DNA from: Alphaproteobacteria bacterium
GTDB lineage: Bacteria > Pseudomonadota > Alphaproteobacteria > Rs-D84
Reading direction: 5' to 3'
Length of the DNA stretch: 64,000 nucleotides
Assembly: GCA_017629245.1 (NCBI GenBank)
Contig: JAGBXO010000011.1
Location: forward strand, 1-64,000
Part shown: piece after piece, positions 27,422 to 35,987 of the stretch
Position numbering within the stretch: the stretch's first letter is position 1
Layout of the letters: each line of letters starts with the position of its first letter
The notes under the pieces: model-generated
Database searches by the model: none
The model's input: the letters and a program-made list of their open reading frames with translations, nothing else
What the model was told of the DNA's origin: nothing
Position numbers and translations under genes: made by a program

Positions 27422-27748
27422 ATGCAAGAAAACATCAAATCTTTATTAAAAAACCAAATACACAGTCGTATTGAATGCCTTGCAGATAATGAAAAGGTTT
27501 GTTTTTTACAGCATGCCCCATTTTGCAAACAATCATATAAATATATAGATACATATCGCATATGGAAAAGTAATGAATTTTTAGATGTTTATCACATCCG
27601 GGACTATAACAGCAAACAAAGTGTTGATTTACATTTTATTATGCAAATAGACGAAACAAATGTAAAAATTCAAGAAACAAATACTGAATTTGCAAAACAA
27701 ATATTAGAACAGTTAAAGCTGAAGCTCCTTAAACAAAATGTTAAATGA
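27422..27748 (+). CDS. Hypothetical protein, 108 aa
   Basis: Not recognised. It starts 3 bases after tsaB and overlaps the start of rimI by 11 bases. AT-rich and Lys/Gln-rich compared with its neighbours, with a helical C-terminus (FAKQILEQLKLKLLKQ). The codon character differs from tsaB and rimI, which hints at later insertion into the pair. Confidence 0.65.
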   Translation: MQENIKSLLKNQIHSRIECLADNEKVCFLQHAPFCKQSYKYIDTYRIWKSNEFLDVYHIRDYNSKQSVDLHFIMQIDETNVKIQETNTEFAKQILEQLKLKLLKQNVK

Positions 27749-28124
27749 ATTAGCAAATCTTCATCAAAAATGCTTTCCGCACAAACCATGGTCTGCGGAC
27801 GATTTTGCCGACTTGAAAAAATCAGGCTGTGAGATTATCGCCAGCCAAAATGGTTTTATCGTTTGGCGGGCGGTCGCGGACGAAGCAGAATTAATCACAA
27901 TTGGCGTTGCGCCTGATGCACGGCGTACAGGGATTGCAGCCGCCATGATGGGAATTATGGAAGGGGAATTGAAAAAGTCTGGTGTAAAATCTGTATTCTT
28001 AGAAGTTGCAGAAAATAACGCCCCCGCCCGCAAATTATATGAACAAAATGGCTATGTTCAAGTTGGCGTTCGCCCAAAGTACTATGATGGGATTGACGCC
28101 ATTATGATGAAGAAAGATTTATAA
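27738..28124 (+). CDS. rimI: Ribosomal-protein-alanine N-acetyltransferase RimI
   Basis: GNAT acetyltransferase, 128 aa. The acetyl-CoA-binding motif A is LITIGVAPDARRTGIAAAMM (R-x-x-G-x-A). Motif B/C is FLEVAENNAPARKLYEQNGY. It acetylates the N-terminus of S18 or related targets by homology. Last gene of the Lon-like/tsaB unit and convergent with the helicase gene, overlapping by 6 bases at the 3' ends. Confidence 0.88.
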   Translation: MLNELANLHQKCFPHKPWSADDFADLKKSGCEIIASQNGFIVWRAVADEAELITIGVAPDARRTGIAAAMMGIMEGELKKSGVKSVFLEVAENNAPARKLYEQNGYVQVGVRPKYYDGIDAIMMKKDL

Positions 28125-29429
28125 ATCATTTACAAAATCCAAGACCCGCCGGTCAAATATAACATCGCGTTCGCGCAGTGGTGCAGACATGTGTATATCA
28201 GACGCACGACGCGTACGCGACAGCGCAACATATGTTTGGCCATGCGCAAAACAACCACGCGAAACATCAATCACGACCGCATCCAGTGTTTTGCCCTGGG
28301 CACGATGGATTGTCATGGCGTACCCCAGACTTAATGGGAATTGTTTGTATGAACCAACTTCGTTTTCAACCAGGCGTTCGTTTTCATCGCGCGTGTACTC
28401 AATCTTTTGCCATTTTTCGGGTTTAACCGTCACGGTTTCGTGCGAATCAGACAGCAGTTGTACCGTTATATCGCGTGCAGACATTGCGCGGACAATTCCC
28501 ATTGAACCGTTGTGCCATTTATCGCCGTTCTTTACAAAAACAACCAATGCGCCGACCTTTAATTCCAATGCCAGGGGCGCGGGCACATCACGATCAGAAA
28601 AATTACCGCTTAATACACCGTTATACACGACCGCTGTTTCATTTATTTGATTCAGGCGCGTGGCATTAATGCGTTCGGCAACCGCACGAAATGGCGTTAT
28701 CAAAACCGCATTTTCACGGCGTGTGGCATCATCTATTCTGCAATCATTGAAAAAAGACAGCGCGCCCGTATCGCCATTGCGCAATCGCACCAGATTTTCC
28801 AACAGTGGCAGGTCATTTTGGCGATACACAAAATCAAAATTATATTTGATGAAATTTGCACGCTTGTAAACATTGCTGTCAAAAAAGTATGCGTTTGGAT
28901 GCCCGTATTCTGTTTCATAGTATTGATTCGCTTCGCGTGTTATGACCGGTGGCAACTGATATAAATCGCCAATGGCAACAACCTGAATCCCGCCAAAGGG
29001 TTCGTTATTACGGCGGGCATAGCGCGCCAGAATATCAATCGCATCCAGCAAATCGGGCGCAACCATTGATATTTCATCAATAATCAGCACATCTGTCGCC
29101 GTCAGGATATTGCGTGGCTTAGCCTTTAGTTTTAAAAATTCGGGCAATGTAAAATCGCGTGGCGGAATTTGAAACAGGGAATGTATCGTCTGTCCCCCAA
29201 CATTTAATGCAGACACCGCCGTTGGACAGGCGCACACAATCCTTTTGCGCGATGCGGATTTCAGATAATTCACAAATGTTGATTTACCTGTTCCGGCTGG
29301 CCCCAATATCAACAGGTTTGAATTTGTGCGCTCAATCGCATCAAATGCAGACATCTGGGTTGCGTTTAAAATTGGGGTTATTCCATTCATGCGACAATCA
29401 TTACATAAATAAATATTAAAATAAATCAT
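28119..29429 (-). CDS. Pif1/RecD2-like superfamily 1B DNA helicase
   Basis: 436 aa. Motif I GPAGTGKSTF (about residue 41-50), motif II DEISMVA, motif III AIGDLYQLPPV, and motifs V/VI YAMTIHRAQGKTLDAV and TYVALSRTRR. This is the compact AAA_30/Pif1 architecture with a 2B SH3-like insert (VGALVVFVKNGDKWHNGSMG). 5'-3' helicase activity is inferred from the family. The start is uncertain: ATG 29429 has a weak AAGA site, and ATG 29390 (MNGITPIL) is an alternative. Confidence 0.85.
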   Translation of the reverse strand: MIYFNIYLCNDCRMNGITPILNATQMSAFDAIERTNSNLLILGPAGTGKSTFVNYLKSASRKRIVCACPTAVSALNVGGQTIHSLFQIPPRDFTLPEFLKLKAKPRNILTATDVLIIDEISMVAPDLLDAIDILARYARRNNEPFGGIQVVAIGDLYQLPPVITREANQYYETEYGHPNAYFFDSNVYKRANFIKYNFDFVYRQNDLPLLENLVRLRNGDTGALSFFNDCRIDDATRRENAVLITPFRAVAERINATRLNQINETAVVYNGVLSGNFSDRDVPAPLALELKVGALVVFVKNGDKWHNGSMGIVRAMSARDITVQLLSDSHETVTVKPEKWQKIEYTRDENERLVENEVGSYKQFPLSLGYAMTIHRAQGKTLDAVVIDVSRGCFAHGQTYVALSRTRRASDIHMSAPLRERDVIFDRRVLDFVNDL

Positions 29430-29437
29430 TTTTTATC

Positions 29438-29465
29438 TTGCATGATTTTTCAAATCGTATATAAT
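29438..29465 (+). promoter_or_regulatory. Promoter of tRNA(CAU)
   Basis: TTGCAT (29438-29443), 16 bases, TATAAT (29460-29465). Confidence 0.65.
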
Positions 29466-29472
29466 GGGCGCC

Positions 29473-29551
29473 GTGGGTTAGTAGCTCAGTTGGTTAGAGC
29501 GGAGCGCTCATAACGCTTTGGTCGTGGGTTCAAGTCCTACCTAACCCACCA
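29473..29551 (+). tRNA. tRNA with CAU anticodon (elongator Met, or Ile with lysidine)
   Basis: 79 bases with CCA. Acceptor GTGGGTT / AACCCAC and anticodon loop CTCATAA. Not an initiator: the 1-72 pair is G-C and the anticodon stem lacks the three G-C pairs. The TTGGTCG variable region resembles tRNA-Ile2(CAU), but elongator Met cannot be excluded without comparison. Confidence 0.9.
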
Positions 29552-29561
29552 AAGTTTTAAA

Positions 29562-29587
29562 ATCCGTCCGTTTGGATGGATTTTTTC
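29562..29587 (+). terminator. Terminator of tRNA(CAU)
   Basis: ATCCGTCC / GGATGGAT with loop GTTT, then T6. Confidence 0.85.
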
Positions 29588-29612
29588 ATTTACTGTGATA
29601 AAATATAATAGT

Positions 29613-30770
29613 ATGAAAAAGTATTATGATGTTATTATTATTGGCGCAGGTGCCGCAGGATTAAGCGCAGCCGTCGTGGCAATTACCCGCGGATTAAGTG
29701 TTGCGATTTTTGACATGGGCGCCTTACCCGCCCGCAAGGTTTTGGCATCAGGCGGTGGCAAATGCAACATAACAAACACTGCCGCCACACGCGACAGATA
29801 TTTTGGGCAAAACCCAGACTTTGTGCGCGGTGCACTGAGCCGTGTATCACCACACGATATTTTAAATTGGGCAAAAAATCACAAAATCAAACTGTATGAG
29901 AAGACACCGGGGCGATATTTCTGTACAGATGGAGCGGGAGTGGTTGTTGACGCATTAATGCGCGATGTGTGGGATGCAGATATTTTTTATGATACACATA
30001 TTGATTCTGTTGCAAAAACAGATATGGGATTTATGGTAAATAACATTATGTGCAAAAACCTGATTGTGGCGACAGGTGGGATTTCCTTTGCCACATTGGG
30101 CGTGTCGGACGCAGGATACAAAATCGCGAAACAGTTTGGACACAAAATCATACCGCCCCGCCCTGGGCTGTGCGCACTAGCCACGCCAGATATACCGCCC
30201 GAACTTGCTGGCATATCAATAAATGCCAAAATTAAAATTGGGCGCGCAGTGGTTCAAGATGATTTATTATTTACACACTTTGGAATTGGCGGGCCGGCAG
30301 CGTATCGCGCCAGTTTGTATGATATAACTAACGGCATGCACATAAACCTGATTCCAGACATGGATGTTTTAGAAATACTGAAAAACACAAAAAAGACCAA
30401 TGGTCGCAAAACTGTTGCGGGTGTGCTGGGGCAATATTTACCCACCCGCGTTGCAAAATGGATTGCCGGGAACAACACACGAAATATAGCAGATGTCAGG
30501 GATGCAGAATTGGGTCGGATTGCAGAACACGCAACTAATTTCCATATTCGGGGTGACAAAATAAAATATCACACTATGGTCAGCGCCGAAGTGACATTTG
30601 GTGGCATAAATACACGCGACATATCATCAAAAACAATGGAATCAAAATTGTGTCCGGGACTATACTTTGCGGGCGAAGTAATGGATATAACAGGCGATTT
30701 GGGCGGTTTTAATCTGCAATGGGCATGGGCCAGTGGGCGTGTGGCCGGCAACAATGTGTGCAGTGAATAG
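29613..30770 (+). CDS. FAD-dependent oxidoreductase, HI0933 (YhiN) family
   Basis: 385 aa. N-terminal dinucleotide-binding motif DVIIIGAGAAGLSAAVVA, then the family motif ASGGGKCNITN (about residue 50), and C-terminal FAGEVMDITGDLGGFNLQWA typical of HI0933-like flavoproteins. The physiological substrate of the family is not established. The ATG has no obvious ribosome site; TATAAT lies only 4 bases upstream, so the transcript start is unclear. Confidence 0.88.
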   Translation: MKKYYDVIIIGAGAAGLSAAVVAITRGLSVAIFDMGALPARKVLASGGGKCNITNTAATRDRYFGQNPDFVRGALSRVSPHDILNWAKNHKIKLYEKTPGRYFCTDGAGVVVDALMRDVWDADIFYDTHIDSVAKTDMGFMVNNIMCKNLIVATGGISFATLGVSDAGYKIAKQFGHKIIPPRPGLCALATPDIPPELAGISINAKIKIGRAVVQDDLLFTHFGIGGPAAYRASLYDITNGMHINLIPDMDVLEILKNTKKTNGRKTVAGVLGQYLPTRVAKWIAGNNTRNIADVRDAELGRIAEHATNFHIRGDKIKYHTMVSAEVTFGGINTRDISSKTMESKLCPGLYFAGEVMDITGDLGGFNLQWAWASGRVAGNNVCSE

Positions 30771-30832
30771 ATACCTATGTCACAGGACCCCTTAAACATG
30801 TAATATTTATACATAATTTAAGGAAATGCCCC

Positions 30833-31375
30833 ATGAGACAACAATCAGAAGAACCTGTTGGTATTGTGAATATTGTTTATGACACAGATGCAAACATACA
30901 AAACTGCAACCTGTTAACAAATTTCTTTAGTCAACACAGATATGCTGTGCAGCAATTTAACATAAAAAATATTTCACGACATGCGCGCACTATGAATAAT
31001 TTGCCGACATTCTTGGTTGGGGTTGGGCGCGCAGGCGATATTGTACAAAATATAACACGCACCAATAACACATATACTGGTGGAATATCAATAATGGCGC
31101 GCCCATCCGTTGCACAAAGATTACAACAGGCATGTAATTTGAATTTTAGGCGCAGCCCTGCCCCCAAAATACCATTACTGATTATTGGTGGATGGACTGC
31201 AATACGACAGATGCAGACATTTGTATCGGTCGGCGAATGCGGGATTTATAATGATACAAATTTAAATAATTTAAATATCGTGATATATCCTGAAATAAAT
31301 GCGCAAAACGCACTGTCTGTTGCACAGGATGACATATTAAGTTTTCTAAATTCCGCACGACAAAATTGCGCATAA
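30833..31375 (+). CDS. Hypothetical protein, 180 aa
   Basis: Not recognised. Rossmann-like alternation is suggested by VGIVNIVYDTDANIQNCN, TFLVGVGRAGDIVQNI and KIPLLIIGGW, but no catalytic motif can be named. The ribosome site AAGGAAAT precedes the start. Monocistronic with its own terminator. Confidence 0.7.
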   Translation: MRQQSEEPVGIVNIVYDTDANIQNCNLLTNFFSQHRYAVQQFNIKNISRHARTMNNLPTFLVGVGRAGDIVQNITRTNNTYTGGISIMARPSVAQRLQQACNLNFRRSPAPKIPLLIIGGWTAIRQMQTFVSVGECGIYNDTNLNNLNIVIYPEINAQNALSVAQDDILSFLNSARQNCA

Positions 31376-31403
31376 AAAATCCCCACACTGTGGGGATGTA
31401 AAA
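31375..31403. terminator. Terminator between the 180-aa gene and the lipoprotein gene
   Basis: ATCCCCA / TGGGGAT with a 5-base loop, flanked by A-rich and GTAAAATT sequence. Confidence 0.7.
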
Positions 31404-31410
31404 TTCTGGA

Positions 31411-31734
31411 TTATTCCGCAGGCGCGTCGGCTAAAACCATAACCGTTCCCTGGTCAACGACCATATCGGGATCATCAGATGTTGTTTTATTACCCGCCCA
31501 CACATAATACGTGTACGGCGTACCAGGATTGGCGGTAATTTGAATAACATGTTTGTCCGTTTCCAACATCAAATCGTTACCATTTGGCGTGGTATAACGA
31601 ATAATGCTGCAATCTTCACCAATGCATTCAGATGCCATTTCTTGTTCAACAATAACACCATCGGATGCCGTCTGACAACCCGCCAAGGCGAACATCGCAC
31701 CCATAATAATGGGCAATAAAAATATACGTTTCAT
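31411..31734 (-). CDS. Small lipoprotein, 107 aa
   Basis: Start MKRIFLLPIIMGAMFALAGC with lipobox LAGC; Cys20 is the predicted lipidation site. The mature part has one CIGEDC motif that could form a disulfide and a beta-rich sequence (YTYYVWAGNKTT). I chose ATG 31734 because the upstream extension in the longer frame is AT-rich and precedes the signal peptide. Confidence 0.75.
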   Translation of the reverse strand: MKRIFLLPIIMGAMFALAGCQTASDGVIVEQEMASECIGEDCSIIRYTTPNGNDLMLETDKHVIQITANPGTPYTYYVWAGNKTTSDDPDMVVDQGTVMVLADAPAE

Positions 31735-31857
31735 GTCGGTAATTTTATCATATTTTTTATATGGAAAAAAGATAAAAATGTAAGCAAACAGCAATGTTGA
31801 CAACCTGGTTTTTTTGTGGTAATTTTTAATACAAACTAAGATTAAAAGGATAAAATA

Positions 31858-32055
31858 ATGCCATTTGTAGATTTAATAGACGAACAAAACAAAAAGATTT
31901 CAGTAAATACCGATTATGTTATTATGATTGGCGAAACAATGTGTGGCAATGGGTATATTGTTGACTCAACAAAAACCACAACATACACGAATCAAAAATA
32001 CCAGGATGTGTTAAATGCGATTAAATCTGCATTAGCCCCAACGAAAAAGAAATAA
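31858..32055 (+). CDS. Small hypothetical protein, 65 aa
   Basis: Not recognised. AAAAGGATAAA precedes the ATG (good ribosome site), and an intrinsic terminator follows directly. These support a real short gene. Acidic start and Lys-rich end (TKKK); no membrane segment. Confidence 0.65.
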   Translation: MPFVDLIDEQNKKISVNTDYVIMIGETMCGNGYIVDSTKTTTYTNQKYQDVLNAIKSALAPTKKK

Positions 32056-32063
32056 TCAGTAAA

Positions 32064-32092
32064 AAAAACGCCCAAAATGGGCGTTTGATTTT
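32064..32092 (+). terminator. Terminator of the 65-aa gene
   Basis: AACGCCC / GGGCGTT with a 5-base loop, then TGATTTTTG. It can also serve the opposite tRNA-Ser. Confidence 0.8.
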
Positions 32093-32094
32093 TG

Positions 32095-32185
32095 TGGCGG
32101 AGATGAAGGGATTCGAACCCTTGATACCCTTGCGGGTATACCACATTTCCAATGTGGCGCACTAGACCAACTATGCGACATCTCC
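32095..32185 (-). tRNA. tRNA-Ser(GGA)
   Basis: 91 bases with CCA. Acceptor GGAGATG / CATCTCC, anticodon GGA in CACATTGGAAATGTG, long variable arm (TACCCGCAAGGGTA), T-loop GGTTCGAATCC. Confidence 0.96.
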
Positions 32186-32195
32186 GGGTCTGAGA

Positions 32196-32573
32196 TTATT
32201 CTGCATCTGTAACTTCTGCAACCGCTTCTTCGGCAGAGATTACACCAGGTTCTTCATCGGACAGCGTTGCTTCTAATTCGGCGTCAATTTCACGTAACAA
32301 TGGATCTTCGCTGCCAACCTCTAATGTTTCTTCGGCCATTTCTGCAGATGGTGCATCTTTGTAAGACTGAACAAATTCATGGCGAACATTCGCAACATCT
32401 AATTTACCTGTTGCAATTTCACGCAATGCAACAACTGTCAGTTTATCCCTGCCACGTTCTACAACCATTTCAGCACCACCATCCAGGTCACGAACGCGTT
32501 GAGATGCCAACATCCCCAGTTCATATCGGCTTTCCACATATGGTAATGTATCAGAATTTGTTGTACGTGCCAT
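32196..32573 (-). CDS. rpoZ: RNA polymerase subunit omega
   Basis: 125 aa. The conserved core is RYELGMLASQRVRDLDGGAE followed by KLTVVALREIATGKL, matching the omega family. The C-terminal extension is acidic, as in alphaproteobacterial RpoZ. It lies 10 bases before the tRNA-Ser(GGA) gene on the same strand and diverges from mtaB. Confidence 0.92.
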   Translation of the reverse strand: MARTTNSDTLPYVESRYELGMLASQRVRDLDGGAEMVVERGRDKLTVVALREIATGKLDVANVRHEFVQSYKDAPSAEMAEETLEVGSEDPLLREIDAELEATLSDEEPGVISAEEAVAEVTDAE

Positions 32574-32588
32574 TTCTAAAATCCTTTG

Positions 32589-32616
32589 TTGAAATCATTT
32601 TTAACCCCGCTATAAT
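32589..32616 (+). promoter_or_regulatory. mtaB promoter (probably leaderless transcript)
   Basis: TTGAAA (32589-32594), 16 bases, TATAAT (32611-32616). The first ATG codons lie 6-10 bases further on, leaving no room for a ribosome site. Confidence 0.55.
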
Positions 32617-32625
32617 GCCCTATGG

Positions 32626-33882
32626 ATGGTCAAAATGCAAGCAGAAAATAAAAAAAACAATATAAAAACATTATCTTTTGGGTGCAGACTGAATGCATTG
32701 GAATCTGAAAAGATTCAAAAAATGCTGGAATCGCATATAAATTGCGCGATTGTTGTTAATACCTGTGCCGTCACAGCCGAGGCGGAACGCCAATCAGGCC
32801 AGACAGTTCGTCGCATTGCGCGCGAAAACCCGAACGCACCAATTTTTGTCACAGGATGTGCGGCAACACGCAACCCGCAACTGTTTACAGAAATAGAAAA
32901 CACAGCCATTGTACATAATTATGATAAGTTAAATCTGAATGCATACATTTCTGCAATTAACAACATACCATGCGCCACACAATCTGCAAAAATTGAAAAG
33001 TTTGAACACCATGAGTCAAAACTGTCCAAGCAATTTGTTCAAATTCAAAATGGTTGCAATCACAATTGCGCATATTGCATAACACGCGCGTTGCGCGGAC
33101 CATCGGTGTCATTTGAATACGAAAATATATTGGCTGATGTCAGGACGGCCGTTGAAAATGGATTTGGCGAAATTGTTTTGACGGGGATAGATATCGCATC
33201 ATACATCCAGAAAAAAAACGGCAAATTGTTCCAGTTATCCAATCTGTGTAAAGAATTACTGACAGATGTACCAGGTATAAAAAGGTTGCGACTGTCATCC
33301 GTTGATCCAGCGGTGCCAGACATTGATAAAATTATTGATTTAATCCTGGAAGAGCCACGAATGATGCCACACATGCATTTTTCTATGCAATCGGGGTCTG
33401 ACAGCATTCTGCGCAAAATGGGGCGCCGACATAATTCGCAACGCGTTCGCGATTTGGTTGCACGCGCAATGGGCAAGATTACATTCAGTTGGGATATAAT
33501 TTGTGGGTTCCCGGGCGAGTCAGAAGAGCTGTTTCAAGAAACATTTGATTTAGTTTGCGAAACAAAACCGATTAAGATTCACGCATTCCCATTTTCACCA
33601 CGACCAGGCACGCCTGCCGCGGTTATGCCGGAACAGGTTGACAGGCATGTATCAAAAGAACGCGTAAAAATTATCAATGATTTGGCTAACAAAAACCGCA
33701 CAGATTTTATGCGCGCACAGATTGGCAATGTTGTTCAGGTCTTGGTTGAAGAAAACAATATTGCGCGATGCCCACATGATATTGCGGTAAAAATTGATGG
33801 GGCGCCCATCCCTGCCCGTACAATTTGCGATATAGAAATTACAGATATGAGGGACGATTATTTTATTGGCAAAGTTATTTAA
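32626..33882 (+). CDS. mtaB: tRNA t6A37 C2-methylthiotransferase MtaB
   Basis: Radical-SAM enzyme converting t6A37 to ms2t6A, 418 aa. The N-terminal UPF0004 domain has three Cys (FGCRLNALES, NTCAVT, VTGCAATRN). The radical-SAM cluster motif is CNHNCAYC at about residues 144-151. A TRAM-like C-terminal domain ends the chain. Missing BL-type MiaB signatures and the CRLN motif favour MtaB. Likely works downstream of the TsaB pathway gene at 26.9 kb. ATG 32635 is an alternative start. Confidence 0.92.
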   Translation: MVKMQAENKKNNIKTLSFGCRLNALESEKIQKMLESHINCAIVVNTCAVTAEAERQSGQTVRRIARENPNAPIFVTGCAATRNPQLFTEIENTAIVHNYDKLNLNAYISAINNIPCATQSAKIEKFEHHESKLSKQFVQIQNGCNHNCAYCITRALRGPSVSFEYENILADVRTAVENGFGEIVLTGIDIASYIQKKNGKLFQLSNLCKELLTDVPGIKRLRLSSVDPAVPDIDKIIDLILEEPRMMPHMHFSMQSGSDSILRKMGRRHNSQRVRDLVARAMGKITFSWDIICGFPGESEELFQETFDLVCETKPIKIHAFPFSPRPGTPAAVMPEQVDRHVSKERVKIINDLANKNRTDFMRAQIGNVVQVLVEENNIARCPHDIAVKIDGAPIPARTICDIEITDMRDDYFIGKVI

Positions 33883-33901
33883 AATTGCTAATATCACGAA
33901 C

Positions 33902-35080
33902 ATGAAAAAGAAATTATTTGTATTATTTTTATCTGTATTCGTATCTGTGGCACACGGGGCTGAGTTTAAAACCAAAGCAAAATCTGTATTTCTGGTTGAC
34001 TATGATTCAGGGGCAGAAATTGTTGCCAAGGCAGCAGACACACTAATGCCACCATCTTCTATGATAAAATTAATGACATTGGCGGTACTGTTTGATGAAC
34101 TGGCGGCGGGGAATATCACAATGGACACGCGATTCCCGGTTGGGGAAAATGCGGACTATAACCGGCCAGAATGGTATCCCGCCAGTAAAATTTGCCTGGT
34201 TGCGGGACAGGATATTTCTGTGCGTGATTTGATATTGGGGTTGATTGTTTTGTCTGGTGGCGATGCATCCGTTGTTGTGGCAGAAAAACTGGCGGGCAGC
34301 GAAAACGCCTTTACCGCAAAGATGGAGAAAAAGGCCCGCAGTATCGGCATGGAAAAATCTACATTTGGGAACGCAAGCGGTTTGCCAGACCCGAACAACC
34401 TGATGACCAGTCGGGAATTGGCAATACTGGCCCAGCATGTTATTTCAGACTATCCAGAAATATACCCAATGTTTGCAACCAAACGCTTTGAATTCAAAGA
34501 ACATAAAACCGACTGGTGTCGTGAATGGGGACGCACGCATACAGTAAACTATAACAAACTGTTGTTTACAATGCGCGGAGCGGACGGATTAAAAACAGGA
34601 CATACCGCCCAGGGTGGATACGGTATGGTTGCCAGTGCCAAGGTCGGTGGTCGTCGCCTGATTGGGGTTATAAATGGCTTTAACGGCAAGGGGCATGATG
34701 CCCTGGCGGCAGAAATGAAAAAGTTAATGGAATTTGGGTTCAACAATACCATGAACAAGGTTTTCTATAACCCGGGCGATGTGGTTGCCGAAATTCCGGT
34801 ATGGTATGGTCGCGTCCCATCGGTCGTGGCAACGGTTGCAAAGCCGTTTGCAATTACGGTTGATAAAGAAGGTGGCTTGAACGGTGTACGCGTGTTGGCG
34901 CGATTTGATGAACCGATTAATGCACCAGTTAACACAGGCGATAAAATTGGCGAAATAATTGCAGAACAAAACGGGCGTGTGATTTCGCGCGCACCGATTG
35001 TCGCCAAGGATTCTGTGCGTAAAATCCGATTCCTGGGGCGCGCAATGAAAAATATCATGGTAATGTTTGGGTGGAATTAA
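33902..35080 (+). CDS. D-alanyl-D-alanine carboxypeptidase (PBP5/DacA-type) with altered SxN motif
   Basis: 392 aa. Signal peptide MKKKLFVLFLSVFVSVAHG. Serine active site SSMIKLMT (S-x-x-K) at about residues 50-57. KTG motif in DGLKTGHT at about 225. The family SxN motif, usually SGN in GLIV-SGNDA, here reads VLSGGDAS at about residues 115-122: Asn is replaced by Gly. A C-terminal PBP5_C-like beta domain and an amphipathic end (GRAMKNIMVMFGW) for membrane contact follow. It trims peptidoglycan pentapeptides in the periplasm by homology. Co-directional with mtaB and holB. Confidence 0.92.
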   Translation: MKKKLFVLFLSVFVSVAHGAEFKTKAKSVFLVDYDSGAEIVAKAADTLMPPSSMIKLMTLAVLFDELAAGNITMDTRFPVGENADYNRPEWYPASKICLVAGQDISVRDLILGLIVLSGGDASVVVAEKLAGSENAFTAKMEKKARSIGMEKSTFGNASGLPDPNNLMTSRELAILAQHVISDYPEIYPMFATKRFEFKEHKTDWCREWGRTHTVNYNKLLFTMRGADGLKTGHTAQGGYGMVASAKVGGRRLIGVINGFNGKGHDALAAEMKKLMEFGFNNTMNKVFYNPGDVVAEIPVWYGRVPSVVATVAKPFAITVDKEGGLNGVRVLARFDEPINAPVNTGDKIGEIIAEQNGRVISRAPIVAKDSVRKIRFLGRAMKNIMVMFGWN

Positions 35081-35081
35081 A

Positions 35082-35987
35082 ATGGCACCACGAAAAAAGG
35101 CAGTTAGCGAATATAACTTTCCACACCCAATGGATAACGAACATCTGGTTGGGCACAGGGATGTTTTGCAAAACTTTATGGCAGCATGGGAACGACGCGA
35201 CAGCCATCCAATTCATCCGGTTTGGATGCTGACCGGGCCGATTGGTATTGGCAAGGCAACACTGGCATACAAAATCGCAAAGATGGTGTATGGGAATGTT
35301 GGCGACTTTTTCATTATTGATCAAGAACGCAATATTGATAAAGATGGAAAACCAAAACCTGATGGCAAAGTTATTTCGGTCTATACCGTGCGTGCAATGA
35401 TTGATAAAATGCAAATGTCGTCTATGTCTGGCGATTGGCGCGTTATTCTGATTGATTCTGTGGACGAATTGAATACATCTGCGTCTAATGCGATATTAAA
35501 ATTGCTGGAAGAACCGCCGGCCAAAACATTGTTTTTATTGGTTGTGCATCAGTTGGCAAATGTGCTGCCGACCGTTCGTTCACGTGCGCGCGTTGAAAAG
35601 ATGCGCCCGCTGACCATTTCACAATTGCGTGAACTGTGCGCAAAATTCATACCAGAAGATGAAGTTAGCACTGAAACACTGCGTTTAAGCAATGGCAGTT
35701 TTGGTAAAATTGCAAATCTGAAAAAATCAGGTGGAGATTTGATATACGCAGAACTGATCGAATTATTAGAATCCAAGACAGTGACCAGCGCGGATGCAAT
35801 GATGTTGGCCAAGAAAATCGCCCCTGCCCCAGAGCTGCATGGAATTTTATTAGACGCCGTTGCGTATTTTGGGTTGGCCGAACTGTATCCAAATGTCACA
35901 CACGCGATTGCAGATATCAAGAATGTATATCTGGAACCAGAAATCGGTATTTTTAAGATAATTATGGAAATCAAAAAATGTTTATAG
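35082..35987 (+). CDS. holB: DNA polymerase III delta-prime subunit
   Basis: Clamp-loader subunit, 301 aa. P-loop-like MLTGPIGIGKATLAYKIAK at about residue 50, then VILIDSVDELNTSASNAILK and LLEEPPAKTLFLLVVH with the SRC-like arginine region (VRSRARVEKMRPL). The chain is degenerate in the P-loop Ser/Thr, as usual for delta-prime. The start is 1 base after the dac stop. It overlaps tatD by 10 bases. The tmk gene that often precedes holB in this order is absent. Confidence 0.92.
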   Translation: MAPRKKAVSEYNFPHPMDNEHLVGHRDVLQNFMAAWERRDSHPIHPVWMLTGPIGIGKATLAYKIAKMVYGNVGDFFIIDQERNIDKDGKPKPDGKVISVYTVRAMIDKMQMSSMSGDWRVILIDSVDELNTSASNAILKLLEEPPAKTLFLLVVHQLANVLPTVRSRARVEKMRPLTISQLRELCAKFIPEDEVSTETLRLSNGSFGKIANLKKSGGDLIYAELIELLESKTVTSADAMMLAKKIAPAPELHGILLDAVAYFGLAELYPNVTHAIADIKNVYLEPEIGIFKIIMEIKKCL

